Part shown: piece by piece, positions 15,782-22,339 of the stretch
How the letters are laid out: every line of letters begins with the position of its first letter
Position numbering within the stretch: position 1 is the stretch's first letter
Origin: a virus
Direction: 5' to 3' (one strand)
IMG/VR virus record: IMGVR_UViG_3300033144_005398
Location: 1 to 36,057 of that record
Length of the DNA: 36,057 bases
Translations under genes and position numbers: made by a program
The notes under the pieces: generated by a model
Told to the model about the DNA's origin: nothing
The model's database searches: none
The model's input: the letters and a program-made list of their open reading frames with translations, nothing else

Positions 15782-16179
15782 TGCATGGCCCTTTTCACAA
15801 GTTTGTCGGACGACTGCACCTTGGCGCCGCCGACGATCTCCGTGATGCCGAACTCCTCGCACACCGCGTGCTCGGCGTCGGAATGGTTGTCCCATGTGCG
15901 GTCGCCACCGTTGACGAAGAAATCCGGCTGGTAGAGGCGTAGGGTCTCCGCGACGTGGCCAGGCGCATCGTTCGCCTCGACGACGTTCTGCACGCCCTCG
16001 ATGGCGCCCATGATGCGTCGGCGCTCGGGGTAGGGCATGAAGACATATCCCTTCTTGGACATGAGCCAGGCGTCGGTGTTCAGGATGACCATGACGGCGC
16101 CGTGCTTGCCGGCTGCCTCGATCAGGTCGAGGTGGCCAATGTGGAGCGGGTCGAACCCGCCTGAGATTGCAGCGATCAT
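15778..16179 (-). CDS. Cytidylyltransferase-family nucleotidyltransferase (RfaE2/TagD-like)
   Basis: A compact protein of 133 residues. The signature SGGFDPLHIGHLDLIEAA (about 6-23) contains the HIGH motif that binds the nucleotide, and the C-terminal KVQSSDKLVKR corresponds to the second ATP/CTP-binding loop (RTSSTxLIxRI in relatives). FFVNGGDRTW is the conserved middle strand (D-x-x-x-x-G-x-D). Enzymes of this size activate sugar 1-phosphates or polyol phosphates with a nucleotide. RfaE2-type members make ADP-heptose and TagD makes CDP-glycerol. Next to an HddA-like kinase, heptose activation is the simplest inference, but the nucleotide cannot be read from sequence. Confidence 0.82.
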   Translation of the reverse strand: MIAAISGGFDPLHIGHLDLIEAAGKHGAVMVILNTDAWLMSKKGYVFMPYPERRRIMGAIEGVQNVVEANDAPGHVAETLRLYQPDFFVNGGDRTWDNHSDAEHAVCEEFGITEIVGGAKVQSSDKLVKRAMQ

Positions 16180-17174
16180 CGGATGAGGTGTGTCCCTGTT
16201 TTGACGCGCTCGCGCCAGTAGTCGAGCAACGAGCGCATCGTGTCGTCGTAAGAAATCTCGGGCACCCAGCCGGTGTGCTTCTCGAACTTGCTGACATCAG
16301 GTATCTGCATCGTCACGTCGGCCGGGCGCATGCGATCGGAATCATGCGCTGAACCGATCCGGTGGGCCGACATTGCGATCAGCTCATAGAGGATGTCCTG
16401 AACCGTGCGCGTCGTCGTGCCGCCGATATTGTAGACCTCGCCAGCCTGGGGATCGACGGTGAGCAGCATGTGGTAGGCACGCACGGCATCACGCACGTCG
16501 GCGATCGTGCGCACGCTATCGAGGTTACCGTGATTAACGAGTGGCGGGAAATGCCCGTTTTCGATCATGGCGATCTGCTTGGCGAACGAGCTCTCGGCGA
16601 AGACATCACCTCGGCGCGCGCCGGTGTGGGTGAACATGCGCGTCGTCACGATACGCATACCGTAGGCTCGCGCGTAGAGCTGGCCCATCTCGTCAGCAGC
16701 CATCTTGCTGATGCCGTACGGTGACTGAGGGCGCATCGGCTGGTCTTCAGTTATCGGCGTGTCCTCCTGGGCCACCTGGCCGTAGACCTCCGAGCTCGAG
16801 CAGTTGTGGATCCACGCCGTGCGTGCGTGATCCTTCAGCGCCTCGAGGAGGTTCGCCGTCCCTTGGATGTTTGTCTCGTAGGTATCGTTGGGGGCCGTGA
16901 AGCTGGTGAGCGGGTAGGATTGGGCCGCGAGGTGAAAGACGTAGTCCGGTTTAACCTTGCGGACGACATCTCGCATAGACCATGCATCTCGGAGATCGCC
17001 GTAGATGAAGCTGACCCGCTGCCGTTCGTTAGCCAGGGGAGCCAGTCGCACCAGGTTGTCGGTCGGGTCGCTCCAGCGGAGCATGCCCCAGATATCCCAA
17101 TCAGTATTGTCGACAAGATACTCGGCGAGATGTGATCCAACGAAACCTCCACATCCGGTGATCAAGGCCTTCAT
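16176..17174 (-). CDS. NDP-sugar 4,6-dehydratase/epimerase-family SDR (GDP-mannose dehydratase-like)
   Basis: A protein of 332 residues. The NAD(P)-binding glycine motif GCGGFVG (Gly7, Gly10, Gly13) opens the Rossmann fold. VFHLAAQSYPLTSF, the SSSEVYG block (126-132) and the catalytic YGISK (Tyr153, Lys157) are all intact. HTGARRGDVFAESSFAKQI (near 190) recalls GDP-mannose 4,6-dehydratases and GDP-4-keto-6-deoxymannose reductases. It likely forms a 4-keto-6-deoxy nucleotide sugar, the substrate type used by the aminotransferase-fold enzyme encoded just before it in transcription order. A dehydratase versus reductase role cannot be settled by eye. It is joined to both neighbours by ATGA overlaps. 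Confidence 0.85.
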   Translation of the reverse strand: MKALITGCGGFVGSHLAEYLVDNTDWDIWGMLRWSDPTDNLVRLAPLANERQRVSFIYGDLRDAWSMRDVVRKVKPDYVFHLAAQSYPLTSFTAPNDTYETNIQGTANLLEALKDHARTAWIHNCSSSEVYGQVAQEDTPITEDQPMRPQSPYGISKMAADEMGQLYARAYGMRIVTTRMFTHTGARRGDVFAESSFAKQIAMIENGHFPPLVNHGNLDSVRTIADVRDAVRAYHMLLTVDPQAGEVYNIGGTTTRTVQDILYELIAMSAHRIGSAHDSDRMRPADVTMQIPDVSKFEKHTGWVPEISYDDTMRSLLDYWRERVKTGTHLIR

Positions 17175-18277
17175 GAGTAGATCCTCATGAAGCGATCGAA
17201 GACGCCCTCGATGTAGGCGACCGAGCTCTCGGTCATGCCCTGGTGGCAGCCGATCGACAGCCCGTGCGTCATGATGTGCGACGCGACCGATAGATCGGTC
17301 GCGACACGGTGTGGGAACTTCTTCATGGCCGGTTGGTTGGCCATGTTGCCGGCGATGATGGGCCGGTTCTCAATCCCGTTCTTGGTGAGCCAATCCGAGA
17401 GCGTCTTGCGATTGAACGCCGCCTTGTCTCGGATCGTCATGGCGAACCCGAACGGCGACGAGCCACCGGGCATGCGTTGGAGCGTGAGGTCTTTATGCTT
17501 CGACAGCACGTCCAGCAGTCCCGCGTGGTTAAGTTGCCGGGCCGTGACGATCTCGTCGAGCTTCTCGAGCTGCACCAGGCCGATGGCCGCGGCGACCTCG
17601 GTCATGCGCAGGTTGTAACCCATGTCGATGAACAGGAACTTGGGGTCGATCCGCGGGTGCTCGGCGGCGATCTGAGCCTTGTCCTCCCGGTCTCGGATCC
17701 AGCCGTGGCTGCGCAAGGCGCGCATCTGGTCGGCGACCTTGATGTCGTCGACGCCGACCATGCCGCCCTCGAACGTCGTCATGTGGTGGCTGTAGTAGAA
17801 CGAGTAAGTCGACAGCGTGGTCGCTGTATGAGCGCCCAGCGCCTCGCAGTTATCGAAGACGGTGGGCAGGTTCCAGGTATTGCCCCGGTACGGGTTGCCG
17901 TAGACCGAGATTGGCACCGCGGCCTTCACCTCCTCGACGGGCGCGGGGATGTTCATGTTGAGCGACCACGGGTCGGCGTCGCAGAACACGGGAATGAGCC
18001 CGCACTGGATGACCGGCCACACCGTGGTCGGCCACGCCAGTGCGGGAACGTAGACCTCATCCCCCGGCTCGAGCAGCCTCGACATAGCGGTAATGGCCAG
18101 CAGATTTGCCGAAGACCCGCTGTTACACGCCACCGCGCGCTCGTAGCCGAACTTGGTGGCGAAGGCCTCCTCGAACTCGGCGACCTTCTCCCCTTGAGTG
18201 ACCATGGTCGAACGCATCACGTCGACCGCGGCAGCTATCTCCTCTTCGCCGAACGTCGGTTCATGCAGCTTTATCAT
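17171..18277 (-). CDS. DegT-fold PLP enzyme with His in place of the Schiff-base Lys; ColD/RfbH-like sugar 3-dehydratase
   Basis: A protein of 368 residues of the DegT/DnrJ/EryC1/StrS family: ACNSGSSANLLAITA (50-64), EVYVPALAWPTTVWPVIQCG, the PLP-ring Asp in FDNCEALGA (141-149), and FYYSHHMTTFEGGMV (160-174). In ordinary sugar aminotransferases this last segment reads SFHATKNLTTGEGG, with Lys forming the Schiff base. Here His164 sits at that position. This is the hallmark of ColD (GDP-4-keto-6-deoxymannose 3-dehydratase) and RfbH, which remove the C3 hydroxyl instead of adding an amine. The neighbouring SDR would supply the 4-keto sugar. ColD uses glutamate as amino donor, and no separate reductase gene is seen. 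Confidence 0.85.
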   Translation of the reverse strand: MIKLHEPTFGEEEIAAAVDVMRSTMVTQGEKVAEFEEAFATKFGYERAVACNSGSSANLLAITAMSRLLEPGDEVYVPALAWPTTVWPVIQCGLIPVFCDADPWSLNMNIPAPVEEVKAAVPISVYGNPYRGNTWNLPTVFDNCEALGAHTATTLSTYSFYYSHHMTTFEGGMVGVDDIKVADQMRALRSHGWIRDREDKAQIAAEHPRIDPKFLFIDMGYNLRMTEVAAAIGLVQLEKLDEIVTARQLNHAGLLDVLSKHKDLTLQRMPGGSSPFGFAMTIRDKAAFNRKTLSDWLTKNGIENRPIIAGNMANQPAMKKFPHRVATDLSVASHIMTHGLSIGCHQGMTESSVAYIEGVFDRFMRIYS

Positions 18278-19694
18278 TGTAGGCCCTCTTGAGTTTCTTT
18301 TCGGTCATCTGCTCGATCTGGCGCCGAGCGTGATAGCCGAACTCGCGCGACACCATCTCGAGGTAGCGCGGGTTGCTGTAGTACGCGTTGAACGACGCGT
18401 CGCGGAACCCGACCACCTGGTCGCTGGTCAGCTTCGCCGTCGGCAGCGGCTGGCAGTCGTAGCTGTGCTGGCTGAAACCCGACCAGGCCGGGGGGAGGTC
18501 GCCCGGCGGGGTCTGGAGCCAGAGCGGGCTGCCGGGGTACGCCATGGCGCTGTAGAAATTCGCGAACTCACAGTTCAACCCCATCGCCAGGGTCGTCGTG
18601 TCGATCATGGTCTCGACGGTGTCGTCGGGCAGGCCGTAGATGAAATTGCCGATGACGCGGATGCCGGCGCTTTTGATGTCGCTCACGACCTGATGGATGT
18701 CGTCCTTGTCGATCGGCTTGTCGGCGCCGTCGCGTACGTGCTCGCTGCCGCTCTCGATGCCGAGCGCGAGCCACCTGATGCCGGCGCGCCGGAAGAGTTC
18801 GAGGTCTTCCTTCTTGACCGTGTCGATGCGCGCGTAGGCCCAGATGTTGAGCTCGCTGGCGAACGGTAGCGCCGCCAGGCCCTCGCAGATCGCCGTGTAG
18901 TGGCGCTTGTTGAGGACGAACATCTCGTCGGTGATCTTGAAGATCTTCACGTCGTGCATGCGGTAGAGGTACGACACCTCGTCGATCACGTCAGCCGGGT
19001 CGCGCATGCGGTAGGCATGGCCGCCGAACGGCGCGTTGATGCAACAGAACACGCACGCGTACGGGCAGCCGAGGCTGGTGTAGATCGAGGCGTACGGGCT
19101 CCTGGGCGAGCCGTCGAAGCATTGCCAGTTGTGGGCACGATAGTTGTCGAGGCTCGGCAGCAGATCCCACGCGCGCCCGTGGAGCTCCTTGGGGCCGATC
19201 AGCAGCGCCGACTTGTTGGCGCGGTACACGCCGTTGTGCAGCCAACCGAGACCGAGCACGTCGAGCTGGTTCATCTTACCTTGCAAACCCAGCAACACCA
19301 GGTGGACCGTAGCTGGCCCCTCGCCGGTGCAGACCCAGTCGGCCTGGCTCTCGCGCAACGTACGCTCGGGCAAAGCCGCGACGTGGCCCCCGACCAGGAT
19401 GATGTGGGCATCGGGGCGCATCTCCCTGAGATCCGCGGTGAAGCCCAAGACCTCGGGCATGGTGTGTGTGGATGCATTTGGTTGATGACCGTACGCCACC
19501 ACGCAATACAGCCGCGCCTCGGGCAGATCCTTGAACGTCGCGATCTGCTCGTCTTGGATCGCGACATCCCAGCCGCGGTCACGGCAGTAGCCGGCGATCA
19601 GGCGCGCCCACAGCGGCGGCTCGATCGCGGTGAGCTCGCCAAGGTCTTGATAGCTGGCGCCGTCACCTGGATGGATCACAAGGAGGTCTAACAA
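18261..19694 (-). CDS. B12-binding-domain radical SAM enzyme
   Basis: A protein of 477 residues from a TTG start (19692-19694) preceded by an AAGGAG ribosome site about eight bases upstream. The N-terminal 165 residues look like a cobalamin-binding Rossmann domain (IILVGGHVAALPERTL, CTGEGPATVHLVL). The radical SAM cluster motif is CPYACVFC, with Cys210, Cys214 and Cys217, followed by ADVIDEVSYLY, LNIWAYARIDTV, LALGIESGSEHV and VIGNFIYGLPDDT, all typical of the class B (B12) group. Such enzymes methylate unactivated carbons or rearrange rings. In a sugar cassette, C-methylation of the sugar or of a lipid acceptor is a reasonable inference. Its stop overlaps the DegT-fold gene by 17 bases. Confidence 0.88.
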   Translation of the reverse strand: MLDLLVIHPGDGASYQDLGELTAIEPPLWARLIAGYCRDRGWDVAIQDEQIATFKDLPEARLYCVVAYGHQPNASTHTMPEVLGFTADLREMRPDAHIILVGGHVAALPERTLRESQADWVCTGEGPATVHLVLLGLQGKMNQLDVLGLGWLHNGVYRANKSALLIGPKELHGRAWDLLPSLDNYRAHNWQCFDGSPRSPYASIYTSLGCPYACVFCCINAPFGGHAYRMRDPADVIDEVSYLYRMHDVKIFKITDEMFVLNKRHYTAICEGLAALPFASELNIWAYARIDTVKKEDLELFRRAGIRWLALGIESGSEHVRDGADKPIDKDDIHQVVSDIKSAGIRVIGNFIYGLPDDTVETMIDTTTLAMGLNCEFANFYSAMAYPGSPLWLQTPPGDLPPAWSGFSQHSYDCQPLPTAKLTSDQVVGFRDASFNAYYSNPRYLEMVSREFGYHARRQIEQMTEKKLKRAYNDKAA

Positions 19695-19836
19695 TGTCCT
19701 GCTCCTTCAGAATTTCGAGTGTGCGCTTGATGAGCGGCTCGAGAACCATCTCGGCATAACGTCGGTTCATCTCGTGCTCGCGCCGGCTCTGCACCAGCGT
19801 GTCGTGGCGGATCTTCGTCGCGGTCAGATATCCCAT
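19663..19836 (-). CDS. Small helical protein (57 aa) overlapping the radical SAM start
   Basis: The frame starts at the ATG at 19834-19836 inside the last codons of the GT8-like gene, with GGAAG about nine bases upstream, and ends with TGA at 19663-19665 inside the radical SAM gene. It fills the otherwise empty 130 bases between those genes. The product starts MGYLTATKIRHDTLVQSRR and continues as one amphipathic helix rich in Arg, Glu and Met, ending RPPCDPSR. No family is recognised. Similar short helical proteins with many charges are common in phage operons. Coding is inferred from position, coupling and sensible amino acid composition. Confidence 0.6.
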   Translation of the reverse strand: MGYLTATKIRHDTLVQSRREHEMNRRYAEMVLEPLIKRTLEILKEQDIVRPPCDPSR

Positions 19837-20423
19837 GGTTTCGGCTTCCCGTGAAAGATGATGGCCTTGGTGTCGTTGTGCGCGTTCGCGATGTTCCGAT
19901 TGAGTGAGATCTTATAGCTCGGGAACCACTCGGGCGGGAACGTCGGCATGATGCTGTTGGCCGCGATGTAGTCCTGGTCGCCGTGAAAGATGTCCATGGC
20001 CCGCGGGATCCACCGCTGGTGCAGGTAGTCGAGCACGCCCGCGTCCCAGACCATGACCGAGCTGTTGTAGGTGTGGGGATTGAGATAGTCGCGGATGATG
20101 CAGCAGTCGCCGTGGCTGTAATCCACGACCGGCCCCAGGTCACCCGTGATCGTTATGTCGAGGTCGAGGTAGAGCACCCGGCCACTGAACATGCCGGGCG
20201 TGAATAGATCGATCTTGCCCCAGAAACCAGGCTTGTCCGACCCAGACAGGATATGGGCGTTGAAAGGTCGCTTGAGGTGCTGCTCCACCATGCCGTAGAG
20301 GCGCTTGACGTGGTCGTGGGTGTACTCGCCGCCAGGCGTGAACACCGTCGCCACGGTGAGCAGGCTCTCTATCCTAGCAAGTCCCTGGTGCGCCCCGACA
20401 TCGACCGGCACATCCGATGCCAT
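19824..20423 (-). CDS. Glycosyltransferase, GT8-like with DxD motif
   Basis: A protein of 199 residues. The ATG at 20421-20423 has an excellent AGGGAGGAAA site upstream, so I keep this start despite a 55-base overlap with the preceding gene. Family features: LLTVATVFTPGGEYTHDHVK, then FWGKIDLFTPGMFSGRVLYL with the metal-binding DLD at 87-89, and YNSSVMVWDAG further on. This combination (KIDLFTP ... LYLDLDI ... NSSVMxW) occurs in capsule or LPS glycosyltransferases and in phage relatives. It probably transfers a hexose from a nucleotide sugar. It is the first clearly enzymatic gene after the capsid-region terminator and may prime or extend the glycan. Confidence 0.78.
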   Translation of the reverse strand: MASDVPVDVGAHQGLARIESLLTVATVFTPGGEYTHDHVKRLYGMVEQHLKRPFNAHILSGSDKPGFWGKIDLFTPGMFSGRVLYLDLDITITGDLGPVVDYSHGDCCIIRDYLNPHTYNSSVMVWDAGVLDYLHQRWIPRAMDIFHGDQDYIAANSIMPTFPPEWFPSYKISLNRNIANAHNDTKAIIFHGKPKPWDI

Positions 20424-20854
20424 TTCGTTTCCTCCCTAATCCCTTGCAAGAGGCGATCGACGATCTCAGGGTCTTCCATGAAACCGCCCATCGAGTGATT
20501 GCCGACATACGGCCCTGGTATCATCGGGCAACCACAGAGCACCACCATAGAGAAACCTATGAGGGATGCAAGCTTCCTCGCGCCCCATACGGACCCGCCC
20601 CTCATGCCGGTCGATGGCCAGACGTAGTCGGCGCCCTTGACCGGCGCGTGCGTGGACACCGGGCCGAACCGCTCGACCTGGGTCTCGAGCCACTTGAGCT
20701 CGACGAACCGCTCGGGGTGGAAGGAGTAGAGCGCGAAGGCCTTGAGCTCGCGCGCGGCGCCGTTGACGGCGATGACCGAGATGTCGGAGTAGATCTTGAA
20801 AGCCGCGGCCAGGTCGTCGTGGAGACAGGCCGCGGCACCGGCAACGATGCACGT
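20369..20854 (-). CDS. Hypothetical Rossmann-like protein with no normal start codon
   Basis: A coding-looking frame of about 161 residues begins around TCIVAGAAACLHDDLAAAF and continues SVIAVNGAAREL, KGADYVWPSTGMRGGSVWGA and VVLCGCPMIPGPYVGNHSMGG. The opening resembles phage proteins that start with a CIVxGxGxSL loop then VIAVNxA, a Rossmann-like fold sometimes related to DUF115-type transferases. I find no ATG, GTG or TTG in frame between the capsid-region terminator and this motif. The first position given is an ACG at the expected place, so the start is unresolved. The frame is also open upstream, in the -1 frame of the capsid-associated gene. It overlaps the GT8-like gene by 55 bases. 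Confidence 0.6.
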   Translation of the reverse strand, partial: TCIVAGAAACLHDDLAAAFKIYSDISVIAVNGAARELKAFALYSFHPERFVELKWLETQVERFGPVSTHAPVKGADYVWPSTGMRGGSVWGARKLASLIGFSMVVLCGCPMIPGPYVGNHSMGGFMEDPEIVDRLLQGIREETKWHRMCRSMSGRTRDLLG

Positions 20855-20874
20855 ACCGCTGTGCTGAACAGAGT

Positions 20875-20898
20875 AGGGCGGGGCCGAAGCCCCGCCCT
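20875..20898 (-). terminator. Strong hairpin after the capsid genes, UUCG tetraloop
   Basis: A perfect 10-bp GC-rich stem with a four-base loop. On the transcribed strand the loop reads TTCG closed by a C-G pair, the extra-stable UUCG form. It lies 22 bases after the stop of the capsid-associated gene and is not followed by a clear run of U, so it may terminate partially or protect the 3' end of capsid mRNA. A second, weaker 5-bp stem (20915-20929) has the stop codon of that gene in its loop. Confidence 0.75.
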
Positions 20899-20919
20899 TG
20901 AGACCCTGCCGAGGGGGGA

Positions 20920-21240
20920 TTAGTTCCCCGACGAGATCGCACCGGTGGTCGCAATGCCGTATTCCGCGACGTTGACGTTGCCCGCCGAGGCGGCGGCGTC
21001 GTTCGCGATGACATTGGTCACGATGAATTGAGAGACACGAGAGATCGTGCCGCTCCGAACCGCGGTGGCCCATGTGACCAACGTGATGAGGTCGCCACGC
21101 GCGAGGCGCAGGTTGTCATCGACGTTGTTGAAGTAGCCGGCCGTCTCGACCGTGACTGGAGTGTCCAGCGTGTCGAGGCGATACGTGCCGAAGCCGTTGC
21201 CGTCCGCGAGTTGGGTGAGGTCGCCTGTGGCGTAGGTCAT
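20920..21240 (-). CDS. Capsid-associated structural protein (decoration-like)
   Basis: A protein of 106 residues beginning MTYATGDLTQLADGNGFGTY, followed by LDTPVTVETAGYFNNVDDNL and RLARGDLITLVTWAT. The pattern 'single-sugar-like YRTxD... AGYFNN... L..GDLI' is common to small proteins encoded just after the major capsid gene in many phages. They are assumed to decorate the shell or complete the head. The start has an AAGGAGGG site at 21246-21253 with ideal spacing, which suggests expression as high as the capsid gene. It is 14 bases downstream of the capsid stop. The exact role is inferred from position. Confidence 0.75.
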   Translation of the reverse strand: MTYATGDLTQLADGNGFGTYRLDTLDTPVTVETAGYFNNVDDNLRLARGDLITLVTWATAVRSGTISRVSQFIVTNVIANDAAASAGNVNVAEYGIATTGAISSGN

Positions 21241-21254
21241 AGGTTCCCTCCTTC

Positions 21255-22151
21255 CTACGTCACGATGACGCTGGCGGTGTCATCGATGTTCGCTTCGATG
21301 ACGCCAGTGTCGTCGATCATGACGGCCTGGCCGGACATCAGGTGATTGACCCAATGCGCGGCGCGGTCGCCGTGCCAGGTGATATCGGCGGCGACGCTGT
21401 TGTTGCCGGCGATGTTGCCGGCCGCGGCAGCAGACGCGTAGCCGATGGCGGTTTGGTGCCAGATGAAAGCCTTGGACGCGCTGGTGCCCATGCCGGGCAT
21501 GCCCGTCTGCATCTTCCATTTGACGCCCATCCAGTCCCGCCATTTGCCCATGCCAACCATCGGACCCTGCGTGTAGGCCTGGCCATCGGCACCGACAAAG
21601 TCGGAATTCTGGAACTGTGGGAGAACCATGAGCTGGCTCCAGAAACGCGGGCTCACGACGCCGTAGATCTGGCCGTCGTTGGGCACGTCGTTCGTCCACA
21701 GGGCTTCGACCCAGGTCAGCACGGAACCCAAGAACGCAGCCGCGGTGCTGCCTTCCGTGATGCCGATGACCGCCTGGGAGGTGGTGTCGAGGACCGTGGT
21801 GATCTGGTCATCGCACTTGCGGCCGAGAGCCATGGCGCCGCCGTTGGCGTACGCCTTTCTCACGTCCATGTTCGTTTTGGCTTCGTCGAGCTTGTCGACC
21901 CAATCGCCCGCGTAGAAGTCCACGAGGACACAGCTCGGGGCCGTGTGCTCCTGGTTCATCGGGGTGATGGTGCCGTGTCTCGCTTTCGTGACCGCGACGC
22001 CGGTTCCGATCTTATGGAACGAGCAGGTCGAGCCGACGATGCCGCTCTTGTGGAAGACTGCCGGCATAAGGTACGAGCCCTTACGCTGGAAGACTTCATG
22101 CACATCACTGTTGTATTGAGTGATGAAGCTTTGGTCTACTGAGGTGGACAT
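21255..22151 (-). CDS. Major capsid protein (HK97-fold, Phage_capsid_2-like)
   Basis: A protein of 298 residues: MSTSVDQSFITQYNSDVHEV at the N-terminus, then QRKGSYLMPAV, TVTKARHG-like VTKARHGTITPMN, and DKLDEAKTNMDVRKAYANGG (the spine-helix region). QIYGVVSPRFWSQLMVLPQF and KAFIWHQTAIGYASA follow in the order seen in podovirus capsid proteins of the Phage_capsid_2 group. It assembles the icosahedral shell on the scaffold encoded upstream. The gene has its own predicted promoter and an AAAGGAGGG ribosome site, matching the need for hundreds of copies. There is no N-terminal delta domain or protease gene nearby, consistent with an unprocessed capsid protein. Confidence 0.93.
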   Translation of the reverse strand: MSTSVDQSFITQYNSDVHEVFQRKGSYLMPAVFHKSGIVGSTCSFHKIGTGVAVTKARHGTITPMNQEHTAPSCVLVDFYAGDWVDKLDEAKTNMDVRKAYANGGAMALGRKCDDQITTVLDTTSQAVIGITEGSTAAAFLGSVLTWVEALWTNDVPNDGQIYGVVSPRFWSQLMVLPQFQNSDFVGADGQAYTQGPMVGMGKWRDWMGVKWKMQTGMPGMGTSASKAFIWHQTAIGYASAAAAGNIAGNNSVAADITWHGDRAAHWVNHLMSGQAVMIDDTGVIEANIDDTASVIVT

Positions 22152-22157
22152 GCCTGT

Positions 22158-22166
22158 CCCTCCTTT
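22158..22166 (-). promoter_or_regulatory. Strong ribosome binding site of the major capsid gene
   Basis: Reading on the minus strand gives AAAGGAGGG ending six bases before the ATG at 22149-22151. It is one of the best Shine-Dalgarno matches in the window and fixes the capsid start. Confidence 0.85.
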
Positions 22167-22266
22167 GGTGAAGAGGAAGCAGGTCTTCAGGAAGCCGGTG
22201 CGGGTGTTCGCGGGAAGCCGTTGCCGGGGCCGCTATGCGCCCTACACCAGGGCATCAGACGTTGCA

Positions 22267-22306
22267 GGATCGGAGCAGGGCCGTTGCCGGGAAGCCGCTC
22301 CGATCC
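22267..22306 (-). promoter_or_regulatory. 10-bp perfect inverted repeat at predicted 5' end of capsid transcript
   Basis: The arms ggatcggagc (22267-22276) and gctccgatcc (22297-22306) are perfectly complementary around a 20-base loop. The predicted start of transcription falls at about 22304-22306, so the mRNA would begin within or at this stem. A 5' stem-loop can protect mRNA from decay. Alternatively it could be an attenuator or a protein-binding operator. It sits in the 168-base gap between the Cys-rich gene and the capsid gene, the largest gap in the window. The rest of that gap holds only the promoter and ribosome site. Confidence 0.6.
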
Positions 22307-22311
22307 GCAAG

Positions 22312-22339
22312 TCTATACACTACATCTTGTTTTCGTCAA
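22312..22339 (-). promoter_or_regulatory. Sigma70-like promoter upstream of the major capsid gene
   Basis: On the minus strand there is a -35 box TTGACG (22334-22339, five of six consensus bases), a 16-base spacer, and a -10 box TATAGA (22312-22317, four of six). The -35 box lies within the last codons of the Cys-rich gene. It points into the capsid gene about 160 bases downstream. Host-type RNA polymerase would recognise it, which suits a phage with no visible polymerase gene in this window. Confidence 0.6.

Noticed and set aside
14816-16297. A single 493-residue gene covering the GHMP kinase and more
   Set aside because: The first 170 codons are a shadow of the nucleotidyltransferase. The true start is the ATG at 15779-15781, where the RTPYRVSFFGGG motif begins.
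19688-20143. A 151-residue frame overlapping the GT8-like gene
   Set aside because: It is Arg/Thr/Ser-rich antisense-type shadow sequence. The 57-aa frame at 19663-19836, with proper coupling, is the better gene for this gap.
20915-20929. Small GGGGA/TCCCC stem at the capsid-associated stop as a separate terminator
   Set aside because: It has only five base pairs and no U run, so it is too weak alone. It is noted as possible context for the frameshift idea.
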